From: Burkholderiaceae bacterium
GTDB lineage: Bacteria; Pseudomonadota; Gammaproteobacteria; Burkholderiales; Burkholderiaceae_F
NCBI GenBank assembly: GCA_013813185.1
Contig: JACCSD010000225.1
Span: 1 to 5,230 of the forward strand
Direction: 5' to 3'
DNA length: 5,230 nt
The translations under genes were made by a program, and so were the position numbers. The notes under the pieces are model-generated. The model made no database searches and was not told where the DNA came from. It saw nothing but the letters and a program-made list of their open reading frames with translations. Position 1 is the stretch's first letter; every line of letters starts with the position of its first letter. Shown one piece after another: positions 1 through 5,230 of this stretch.

Positions 1-618
1 GAAAGCGACGTCACGATTGCCGACTTTGCGGCCGATCTTCGCGCGCCGACGCCCACGGCAGCGGCCGAGCTGGTCGCGCCAATGGCAACGGCGCTGCTCA
101 CGAATGTCGAAGCGCAGCGGGCTGCGCTTGCGCGCGCTCTGCGACGATTGCTTGAGAGACTTCATCAACGGATCGACTATGTGCTGCGGCTCACCGGAGC
201 GCAGCGCCTCCCGTGGAAAACGCAGGCGGGACAGCTCGATGAGCTGCGCATGCGCAGCGGCAACGCGCTGGTCGAAGCGCTGATGGATGCGCGAAGACGC
301 GTCAGCTCGCGAATGCACCGGCTGTTGGTCGCGCGCCCCAACGTGAGCGCGGCTTCGCTGCGCGTTGCTACGCTGACGACGGCACGGCACACGGCAATGG
401 CAGCGCGCCTGGCGCACAGCCGGACGCGTGTTGAAAACGGACTGGCGGCGCTGGCGCATCTCGGTCCGGCGCAAGTTCTGGCGCGGGGCTTCAGCATCGT
501 CCGCGACGCCAGCGGTGCGCTGGTGAGCGACTCGACGGGGGTGGAGATTGGGCAGACGCTCGAGGTCGAGTTTGCGCGCGGCAGCGCCAGTACGCGTGTC
601 GAAGGCGTGCTGCCCTAG
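1..618 (+). CDS. xseA: Exodeoxyribonuclease VII large subunit, C-terminal part (5' end outside window)
   Basis: XseA is the large subunit of exonuclease VII, a cytoplasmic enzyme that with several XseB small subunits degrades single-stranded DNA to oligonucleotides in repair. The frame is open from base 1, giving 205 residues to the TAG stop. The first visible residues (about 10-26) include the family motif DLRAPTPTAAAELV, which in complete proteins precedes the long helical region; the catalytic domain and OB-fold are therefore upstream of the window. Residues about 27-150 are Ala/Arg/Leu-rich with few helix breakers, matching the extended coiled-coil arm. Residues about 155-205 form the conserved tail, with VLARGFSIVRD and then a beta-rich segment. 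The ATG at 82 is internal, because the family motif lies before it. The next gene begins 69 bp downstream on the same strand, so co-transcription is possible. The family assignment is firm; only the truncation limits it. Confidence 0.95.
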   Translation, partial: ESDVTIADFAADLRAPTPTAAAELVAPMATALLTNVEAQRAALARALRRLLERLHQRIDYVLRLTGAQRLPWKTQAGQLDELRMRSGNALVEALMDARRRVSSRMHRLLVARPNVSAASLRVATLTTARHTAMAARLAHSRTRVENGLAALAHLGPAQVLARGFSIVRDASGALVSDSTGVEIGQTLEVEFARGSASTRVEGVLP

Positions 619-687
619 TCTTGGTCGTCTTCACGCGTGCTAGATTGCAAGCCACAGTACTAAGCGAACAACAAGCGGGGAGGCACG

Positions 688-1503
688 ATGGGGGCAATCT
701 TCTCATCGCTGGGGCGCACGGTGGCAGCGGGTGTTGTGCTGTTGATCGTGCTGGTGGCGATCGTGGTTGGCCTGACCGGCACTGCGGTTCGCATCGACCA
801 TGCATGGATGACGTTCTTCATGCGCTGGCTGCACGTTTTGTCGGGCGTGATGTGGATCGGCCTGCTCTGGTACTTCAACTTCGTACAGATTCCGTCGATG
901 GCGAAGATTCCGGATGAACAAAAGCCGGCCATTGGCAAAGTGATCGCGCCGACCGCGCTGTTCTGGTTTCGCTGGGCGGCGCTGGCGACTGTAATCACCG
1001 GTGGTTTGCTCGCGGGGATGATGGGTTATCTGGTGCGCGCGTTGACGCTGCAGACACCGTTTGTGGCGATCGGCATTGGCATGTGGCTCGGATTGATCAT
1101 GGCGTTCAACGTCTGGTTCATCATCTGGCCGAACCAGAAAAAGGCGTTAGGCATCGTGCCGGTCGCGGCCGAGGAGAAGGCCAAAGCGGCCCGTTTGGCG
1201 ATGCTGACGTCGCGCTTCAACACGATGTTCTCGATTCCGATGCTGTACATGATGGTCATCCAGCAGAATCGAGGCGGCGCCGTTTCTAAGCTGCCTAAGT
1301 TGCTGACGAAATGGGGCTTCTCAGCCCCATTTTTTTCAGGCGCAGTGCTTGCTCAGTCTCCGGCTTACTCCGGACCATCACGATCGAGGACCCTATGGAA
1401 TACAAACTTCCTCCGTTGCCTTACGCAATGGACGCGCTTGAACCCGCCATGTCGAAGGAAACCCTGGAGTTCCACTACGGCAAGCACCACCGCGCTTACG
1501 TAA
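688..1503 (+). CDS. Multi-pass membrane protein resembling the PuuD urate-hydroxylase membrane domain; 3' end probably frameshifted
   Basis: The open frame encodes 271 residues, but only about the first 197 look like a real protein. Hydrophobic segments lie near residues 12-32, 46-66, 89-113, 124-147 and 179-192, with the conserved-looking stretch MRWLHVLSGVMWIGLLWYFN (45-64) and SRFNTMFSIPMLYMM (175-189). These resemble the Urate_ox_N membrane domain (PF06181) found in PuuD-like proteins; the C-terminal cytochrome c domain of full PuuD, with its CxxCH motif, is absent. His49 in the second segment could be a heme ligand, by analogy only. The start has a strong GGGGAGG ribosome site at 677-683. 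After about residue 197 the frame crosses a rho-independent terminator (1309-1336) and 109 bp of sodB, giving Ser/Thr/Arg-rich sequence that is out-of-frame sodB. TAA stops at 1287 and 1296 in another frame suggest the true end is at 1289. Substrate and function are unknown; urate oxidation should not be assumed. Confidence 0.7.
   Translation: MGAIFSSLGRTVAAGVVLLIVLVAIVVGLTGTAVRIDHAWMTFFMRWLHVLSGVMWIGLLWYFNFVQIPSMAKIPDEQKPAIGKVIAPTALFWFRWAALATVITGGLLAGMMGYLVRALTLQTPFVAIGIGMWLGLIMAFNVWFIIWPNQKKALGIVPVAAEEKAKAARLAMLTSRFNTMFSIPMLYMMVIQQNRGGAVSKLPKLLTKWGFSAPFFSGAVLAQSPAYSGPSRSRTLWNTNFLRCLTQWTRLNPPCRRKPWSSTTASTTALT
1309..1336 (+). terminator. Rho-independent terminator between the membrane protein gene and sodB
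   Basis: ATGGGGCT (1311-1318) pairs perfectly with AGCCCCAT (1323-1330) around a TCTC loop and is followed by six T residues (1331-1336); flanking AA at 1309-1310 can extend the stem into the T tract. It is one of the clearest signals in the window. It sits inside the open frame of the upstream membrane gene and 58 bp before the sodB start, which supports the view that the upstream gene should have stopped near 1289 and that sodB has its own promoter. Confidence 0.9.
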
Positions 1504-2000
1504 AAGGACTGAACGATCTTATTAAGGGCACGAAATTCGAGGATTCAACCCTCGAGCAGATCATTCTCGGTTCGTCGGGTCCTTTGTTTAACAACGCTGC
1601 CCAGACTTGGAACCACACTTTTTTCTGGAACTGCATGGCGCCGGGCGCCGGGGGCGAGCCGACCGGCGCACTCGCCGAAGCGATTAGCGACAAGTGGGGT
1701 TCATATGCCCAATTCAAGGAAGCGTTTGCGAAGAGCGCAGTCAGCAACTTTGGCTCGGGTTGGACGTGGCTCATCGGCACGGCTGACGGCGTCGACATTC
1801 TTAATACTGACGACGCAGACAATCCGTTGACGAAAGGGATGAAGCCTTTACTAACGCTCGATGTTTGGGAACACGCCTATTACATCGATCACCGTAACGA
1901 GCGACCCAAGTTTGTCGAAGGCTTTCTGAAGAATCTCGTTAACTGGGACTTCGCACTGCGCAACTACGAAAATTCGGTTAGCGCGGTGGAAGCCCGCTGA
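1395..2000 (+). CDS. sodB: Superoxide dismutase, iron type
   Basis: This cytoplasmic enzyme converts superoxide to hydrogen peroxide and oxygen. The 201-residue protein carries the Fe/Mn-SOD metal ligands: His27 (in LEFHYGKHH), His74 (in WNHTFFWN), Asp156 and His160 (in LDVWEHAYYID). Gln70 in NNAAQTWNH is the N-terminal-side glutamine typical of the iron form, whereas manganese enzymes usually place the Gln in the C-terminal domain. The start ATG at 1395 gives the family N-terminus MEYKLPPLPY, with GAGGA at 1386-1390 as ribosome site. The in-frame ATG at 1311 would add 28 residues coded by the terminator and is not credible. The protein is about eight residues longer than E. coli SodB (193). 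The extra length is a tail after the usual NWDFA region, and the last 23 bp overlap the convergent DUF192 gene. No promoter hexamers stand out in the 58 bp after the upstream terminator. Confidence 0.96.
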   Translation: MEYKLPPLPYAMDALEPAMSKETLEFHYGKHHRAYVKGLNDLIKGTKFEDSTLEQIILGSSGPLFNNAAQTWNHTFFWNCMAPGAGGEPTGALAEAISDKWGSYAQFKEAFAKSAVSNFGSGWTWLIGTADGVDILNTDDADNPLTKGMKPLLTLDVWEHAYYIDHRNERPKFVEGFLKNLVNWDFALRNYENSVSAVEAR

Positions 2001-2421
2001 TCTTTTTCCCGGTCGACACGCCGCGCTTCGCAAACCAGCCCTGGTCCATTTCGAGCGCGTACCGGACAGGGCGCGGAGGGCAGGTTGACGCTTCGCTTTT
2101 GGGCGCCATGTCGGCGATGCTGACGATGGTGCCATCGTCATCGATGAAGGCAATCGAAAGCGGGATCAGCGTATTGCGCATCCAGAAGCAGTGGTGCGAC
2201 TTGTCTTCGAACATGAAGACCATTCCGTGATTCGGCATGAGCCGCTCGCGCATCATCAGCCCCACCATCCGCGAATGCGCGGTCGCGGCGACCTCCGCCG
2301 TGATCACGTGAATGCCCGTGGTCAACTTCGTGGTACCCAGAGCCGGTTGCGGCGCTTGCTGCGCGAGCGACACGCACGGTGCCAGAAGCGCGCAAAGCAG
2401 CATCATGAGGACTCGTTTCAT
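1978..2421 (-). CDS. Secreted DUF192 family protein
   Basis: The 147-residue product has a Sec signal peptide (MKRVLMMLLCALLAPCVSLA, probable cleavage after residue 20), so it should be exported to the periplasm. The mature part matches the DUF192 family (PF02643): HSRMVGLMMRERL near 49-61, HGMVFMFED near 65-73, CFWMRNTLIPLSIAFID near 78-94, and RYALEM near 120-125, ending shortly after GLPPR. Cys78 and Cys114 are both in the mature protein and could pair, which is inference. The biochemical role of the family is not established. No good ribosome site precedes the ATG at 2419-2421; nearby in-frame ATGs at codons 6 and 7 would shorten the signal peptide and are less likely. The gene ends inside the last codons of sodB on the other strand. 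A possible -10 (TATAAA, minus strand, 2454-2459) lies between it and the terminator of the preceding minus-strand gene. Confidence 0.88.
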   Translation of the reverse strand: MKRVLMMLLCALLAPCVSLAQQAPQPALGTTKLTTGIHVITAEVAATAHSRMVGLMMRERLMPNHGMVFMFEDKSHHCFWMRNTLIPLSIAFIDDDGTIVSIADMAPKSEASTCPPRPVRYALEMDQGWFAKRGVSTGKKISGLPPR

Positions 2422-2453
2422 CTGACAGTTTTGACGGCGTAGCGAACCTTCAC

Positions 2454-2459
2454 TTTATA
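2454..2459 (-). promoter_or_regulatory. Possible -10 box for the DUF192 gene
   Basis: Read on the minus strand the bases are TATAAA, five of six matches to the sigma-70 -10 consensus, placing a start near 2447 and a leader of about 26 nt. There is no recognisable -35 at 16-18 bp upstream; that position falls in the terminator hairpin of the gene before. The location between a terminator and a gene start supports a promoter here, but the sequence match alone is weak. Confidence 0.3.
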
Positions 2460-2465
2460 GCGCGT

Positions 2466-2493
2466 AAAGAAAAGGCAGGGACTCGGCCTGCCT
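2466..2493 (-). terminator. Rho-independent terminator of the small exported protein gene
   Basis: On the minus strand AGGCAGG pairs perfectly with CCTGCCT around a seven-base loop (stem arms 2487-2493 and 2473-2479), followed by the T-rich run TTTCTTTA (2472 down to 2465). It begins 19 bp after the stop codon of the gene at 2512-2865 and separates that gene from the DUF192 gene. Confidence 0.8.
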
Positions 2494-2511
2494 CGATTCC
2501 GCTTGTCTCGG

Positions 2512-2865
2512 TTACGGCTTCTTGTCGGCCTTCTTCATATCGGCCTTGCCATCGACCTTGGCATCGGCCTTCACTGCGCCCTTGACGTCGTGGGGGGTGA
2601 CGGTTTTCGGATCCTTCGGCTTCTTCGCCGTCTTCGGCGTTTTGGCCATCGCGTCTTTTTCGGTTTTAACGGGGGCACCCGCGGCGGCTTTGTCGCTCTT
2701 GACCTCCGCTTTGGCCGCTGTGTTGGCGGACACCGACGGCTTGACTTCGACCGGTGGAGTGATCGCGCGCGGCGTTTGAACTGGCGGCACCGACGGTGTC
2801 GGTGTTTGCGCAAGCGTGATGCCCGCGAATGTTGCCCCGATCAGCAAGGCGATCGCTTTCTTCAT
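2512..2865 (-). CDS. Small exported lysine/alanine/proline-rich protein of unknown function
   Basis: I do not recognise a named family. The 117-residue product starts with a clear Sec signal peptide (MKKAIALLIGATFAGITLA, likely cut after residue 19). The mature 98 residues contain no aromatic residues, no cysteine and 20 lysines. The first part (about 20-48) is Pro/Thr/Val-rich; the rest is an Ala/Lys/Asp/Pro low-complexity stretch with quasi-repeats such as KADAK and KADMKKADKK at the C-terminus, likely disordered and basic. It could be a periplasmic or surface polycation-like protein, but that is inference. The start at 2863-2865 is chosen because AGGGGAA lies about six bases upstream and because the signal peptide begins there; an in-frame ATG at 2898 would put 11 hydrophilic residues before it. 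A terminator follows the stop, so this appears to be a single-gene unit, divergent from icd. Confidence 0.75.
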   Translation of the reverse strand: MKKAIALLIGATFAGITLAQTPTPSVPPVQTPRAITPPVEVKPSVSANTAAKAEVKSDKAAAGAPVKTEKDAMAKTPKTAKKPKDPKTVTPHDVKGAVKADAKVDGKADMKKADKKP

Positions 2866-2889
2866 TGTGATTCCCCTGGAGTTATGTGT

Positions 2890-2904
2890 TGACCGCATTG
2901 GTCA
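2890..2904. repeat. TGACC-N5-GGTCA dyad in the divergent promoter region
   Basis: TGACC and GGTCA form a perfect 5-bp inverted repeat around GCATT, 25 bp upstream of the small exported gene's start codon. A related dyad, TGAC-AG-GTCA, lies at 2935-2944, centre to centre about 42 bp away. Both could be operator half-sites for a dimeric regulator. Short dyads like these can arise by chance. Confidence 0.4.
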
Positions 2905-2933
2905 CCTACAAAAACGGCTGCAATCGGTGGCGG

Positions 2934-2961
2934 TTGACAGGTCACAACGCGCAGCTAAAGC
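2934..2961 (+). promoter_or_regulatory. Putative sigma-70 promoter of icd
   Basis: A perfect -35 hexamer TTGACA (2934-2939) is followed after 16 bp by TAAAGC (2956-2961), a weak -10 with three of six matches. The start of transcription would be near 2968, giving a leader of about 37 nt before the icd ATG. The -35 hexamer is embedded in the TGAC-AG-GTCA dyad (2935-2944), so a protein bound there would compete with RNA polymerase. The -10 is the weak point of this call. Confidence 0.45.
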
Positions 2962-3004
2962 CGGCTGAGTAAACTCGCCGAAAGTAAAACGCACTGGAGA
3001 CGCG

Positions 3005-4251
<1,247 letters not shown>

Positions 4252-4252
<1 letters not shown>

Positions 4253-4268
4253 CGGCCGGCGGGGCCGC
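4252..4268. other. GC-rich hairpin at the icd stop codon
   Basis: GCGGCC (4252-4257) pairs with GGCCGC (4263-4268) around a five-base loop, starting at the last base of the icd stop codon. No T tract follows, so it is not a classic terminator by itself; it could protect the icd mRNA 3' end or slow polymerase before the terminator 25 bp further on. Confidence 0.45.
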
Positions 4269-4292
4269 GCACACGATAAAAACAACCGAAAG

Positions 4293-4317
4293 AAAGCCCC
4301 GCAGCCGCGGGGCTTTT
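4293..4317. terminator. Bidirectional rho-independent terminator shared by icd and the cold-shock gene
   Basis: AAAGCCCCGC (4293-4302) and GCGGGGCTTT (4307-4316) form a perfect 10-bp stem with an AGCC loop. On the plus strand it ends in TTTT (4314-4317); on the minus strand in TTTCTTTC. It lies between two convergent genes, 40 bp after the icd stop and 12 bp after the cold-shock stop, and can serve both. Confidence 0.9.
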
Positions 4318-4328
4318 ACAGCGGAAGA

Positions 4329-4532
4329 CTATCCGCCGGTAATGTTCGACGCCTGCTTGCCTTTTGGGCCTTGCACGACTTCAAAATTTACCTTCTGGCC
4401 TTCTTTGAGCGTCTTGAAGCCATTCATGTTGATGGCCGAGAAGTGAGCGAACAAGTCCTCGCCCCCATCGTCCGGCGTGATAAAGCCGAAGCCCTTGGCA
4501 TCATTGAACCATTTAACCGTTCCAGTCGACAT
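4329..4532 (-). CDS. Cold-shock domain protein (CspA/CspD family)
   Basis: A 67-residue single cold-shock domain (PF00313) that binds single-stranded RNA and DNA and acts in the cytoplasm as an RNA chaperone or translation regulator. It begins MSTGTVKWFNDAKGFGFI, with RNP1 in KGFGFI (13-18) and RNP2 in DLFAHFS (26-32), and the protein ends normally after QASNITGG. The ATG at 4530-4532 is preferred over the in-frame upstream start at 4649, which would add 39 residues unlike the family; GGAGG lies nine bases before this ATG. Family members are too alike to say whether this is a cold-inducible or growth-phase copy, so I leave the symbol empty; genes in this position next to clpS are often named cspD. 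Leader and promoter are described separately. Confidence 0.95.
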   Translation of the reverse strand: MSTGTVKWFNDAKGFGFITPDDGGEDLFAHFSAINMNGFKTLKEGQKVNFEVVQGPKGKQASNITGG

Positions 4533-4674
4533 TCCCTCACCCCTCCACGACAAAGCCAAGGCGGAATCCGCTTTCTGCGCTGTCGCGCCCATGGCGGTCC
4601 GCCCACCTGCCACCCCCACCGAACGATTTCGTGGGTGCCGCAACGCCACAACCGATCCCTGTCATGGCATTGAC
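4533..4674 (-). promoter_or_regulatory. Probable long 5' leader of the cold-shock gene
   Basis: If transcription starts near 4674, as the promoter at 4681-4709 suggests, the mRNA has a leader of about 142 nt, close to the long structured leader of E. coli cspA (159 nt). It includes a bulged stem-loop at about 4609-4639, whose core on the mRNA is CCCACGAA pairing with TTC-G-GTGGG, and a strong ribosome site next to the gene. Long leaders of cspA-type genes change structure with temperature; that this one does so is inference. Open frames crossing it show no recognisable protein. Confidence 0.45.
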
Positions 4675-4680
4675 GCCGCG

Positions 4681-4709
4681 ATTGTTCGAGCAAAACCGGC
4701 GGCGGTCAA
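4681..4709 (-). promoter_or_regulatory. Putative sigma-70 promoter of the cold-shock gene
   Basis: On the minus strand TTGACC (4709-4704, five of six -35 matches) is separated by exactly 17 bp from AACAAT (4686-4681, four of six -10 matches). It points toward the cold-shock gene and would start transcription near 4674. No better pair was seen closer to the gene. Confidence 0.5.
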
Positions 4710-4938
4710 TAGCGCTGCGCACAACGTTTGACCGATAGTTGCGGCGTGCCGGGGGAAGTATTTTCTGAAACTGTCATCGCAAAGCGAGGCGAATCGGTTA
4801 ACGCTGACAGTTGCACTGAACCAAAATCGCGAAGCTGGGATCGAAAACTGTTGATGTTTGCGTCGAGAGCACCCACGTTAGAGCACGCGTGTTTTCCCTC
4901 GCCAATTCGAGGTTTGTACACGGTTGAATAAGCGGGAT
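4710..4938. other. Noncoding stretch between the cold-shock promoter and the clpS upstream region
   Basis: I see no convincing gene here. Open frames on both strands (about 67-71 codons, with TTG or GTG starts) lack ribosome sites and resemble nothing. It contains two inverted repeats: AACTGTCA (4769-4776) with TGACAGTT (4805-4812), a perfect 8-bp pair 28 bp apart, and CCTCG (4897-4901) with CGAGG (4908-4912), a small hairpin followed by TTTG on the plus strand. A small RNA is possible but nothing shows it directly. Confidence 0.4.
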
Positions 4939-4968
4939 GCGTACCGATTTACCGTATGATTGGTACGC
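4939..4968. repeat. Near-perfect 30-bp dyad upstream of clpS, possible operator
   Basis: GCGTACCGAT (4939-4948) and ATTGGTACGC (4959-4968) are inverted copies matching at nine of ten positions around a 10-bp centre. The centre of symmetry is about 62 bp before the clpS ATG. TATGAT (4955-4960), a five-of-six -10 match on the plus strand, overlaps the centre and right arm. No T tract follows, so a terminator is unlikely. The spacing of the arms, 20 bp centre to centre or about two helical turns, fits a dimeric DNA-binding protein; which protein is unknown. Confidence 0.55.
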
Positions 4969-5001
4969 TATTTGAATCCCGTGTTGGATGGTCGATTTGC
5001 A

Positions 5002-5007
5002 TAGAAT
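5002..5007 (+). promoter_or_regulatory. Possible -10 box immediately upstream of clpS
   Basis: TAGAAT matches the -10 consensus at five of six positions and lies within the small palindrome GCAT-AGA-ATGC (4999-5009). No -35 is found at the usual distance. If used, transcription would begin at about 5013-5015, almost at the clpS ATG, giving a nearly leaderless mRNA. The TATGAT at 4955-4960 is the alternative. Confidence 0.25.
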
Positions 5008-5015
5008 GCGGCCAG

Positions 5016-5230
5016 ATGAGTGAGCGGTTGGGCGAAGGCGCCGTCGTCGAGAAGCAAGCTTCTCGCGTCAAGCCACCGCCCATTTATCAAGTGGTTCTGC
5101 TGAACGACGACTACACACCGATGGAGTTCGTGGTCGGAGTTCTGCAGAAGTTCTTCGGCAAAGGGAGAGAGCAAGCAACTCAGATCATGCTGAAGGTTCA
5201 TCACGAAGGGCGCGGTGTGTGCGGCGTCTA
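5016..5230 (+). CDS. clpS: ATP-dependent Clp protease adaptor ClpS, N-terminal part (3' end outside window)
   Basis: ClpS binds proteins with N-terminal destabilising residues and delivers them to the ClpAP protease in the cytoplasm. The 71 visible residues contain the family core KPPPIYQVVLLNDDYTPMEFVV, with the substrate-pocket residues Asn30, Asp31, Asp32, Thr34 and Met36, and KVHHEGRGVCGV with His62, equivalent to E. coli His66. Complete family members are about 105 residues, so roughly a third is cut off by the window edge. The ATG at 5016 gives an N-terminal extension of normal length (about 20 residues before the PPP). The ATG at 5006 is in another frame. No clear ribosome site precedes the start, which is odd and may mean a leaderless or weakly translated mRNA. 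clpA usually follows clpS and would be expected downstream. The divergent cold-shock gene next door matches the cspD-clpS arrangement seen in many proteobacteria. Confidence 0.95.
   Translation, partial: MSERLGEGAVVEKQASRVKPPPIYQVVLLNDDYTPMEFVVGVLQKFFGKGREQATQIMLKVHHEGRGVCGV

Noticed and set aside
621..646. Possible promoter TTGGTC / TAGATT between xseA and the membrane gene
   Set aside because: The spacer is only 14 bp and the hexamers are poor; co-transcription with xseA is equally plausible.
1359..1374. Small hairpin TCCGG-N6-CCGGA just upstream of sodB
   Set aside because: Five-bp stems are common by chance in GC-rich DNA, and nothing else supports an operator here.
1311..1394. Upstream in-frame ATG that would extend SodB by 28 residues
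   Set aside because: The added residues are coded by the terminator hairpin and its T tract; the family N-terminus starts at 1395 and has its own ribosome site.
1983..2015. Possible terminator after sodB: short GCGG/CCGC pairing followed by a T run
   Set aside because: The stem is only about four pairs and lies within the overlap with the DUF192 gene; too weak to call.
2503..2892. Long plus-strand open frames opposite the small exported gene
   Set aside because: They are complements of low-complexity Lys/Ala codons; the minus-strand gene has a signal peptide, ribosome site and terminator, and they have none of these.
4533..4649. Upstream start that would extend the cold-shock protein by 39 residues
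   Set aside because: The extension is unlike the family, while the ATG at 4530-4532 has a good ribosome site and gives the standard 67-residue domain.
4706..4931. Two overlapping open frames on opposite strands (about 67 and 71 codons)
   Set aside because: They use TTG or GTG starts, lack ribosome sites, have no recognisable motif and lie in a region with regulatory inverted repeats.

Overview
The window looks like chromosomal core sequence from a betaproteobacterium, most likely of the order Burkholderiales. This rests on gene content and on protein sequences that read like Burkholderiales versions of XseA, Fe-superoxide dismutase, isocitrate dehydrogenase, a cold-shock protein and ClpS. 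The grouping DUF192 gene / icd / cold-shock gene / clpS, and xseA close to sodB, is familiar from that order. There is no transposase, integrase, phage gene, CRISPR array, tRNA or rRNA. No genus can be assigned from the sequence alone.

Layout. Positions 1-618 hold the 3' part of xseA (+). Positions 688-1503 hold a membrane protein gene (+) resembling the membrane domain of PuuD-type urate hydroxylases; its frame stays open through a clear terminator and into the next gene, so a one-base frameshift near 1284 is likely. sodB (+, 1395-2000) follows and meets a secreted DUF192 protein gene (-, 1978-2421) tail to tail with a 23-bp overlap. Next, on the minus strand, is a small exported lysine/alanine/proline-rich protein of unknown function (2512-2865) with its own terminator. 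A 139-bp divergent intergenic region with two TGAC/GTCA dyads leads to icd (+, 3005-4252). A shared bidirectional terminator separates icd from a convergent cold-shock protein gene (-, 4329-4532), which has a likely long 5' leader. A noncoding stretch of about 480 bp (4533-5015) follows, containing the cold-shock leader and promoter, then inverted repeats. The window ends inside clpS (+, from 5016), the N-degron adaptor whose partner clpA would be expected just downstream.

How the genes relate. They are housekeeping and stress functions rather than one pathway: DNA repair (XseA), superoxide removal (SodB), the TCA cycle (Icd), cold/RNA-chaperone function (Csp) and regulated proteolysis (ClpS). 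Most genes seem to be separate transcription units, since terminators follow the membrane gene, the small exported gene, icd and the cold-shock gene. I see no convincing previously undescribed multi-gene system. The points most worth a second look are the disrupted 3' end of the membrane gene, the near-perfect dyad upstream of clpS, the lysine-rich exported protein, and the cold-shock leader.
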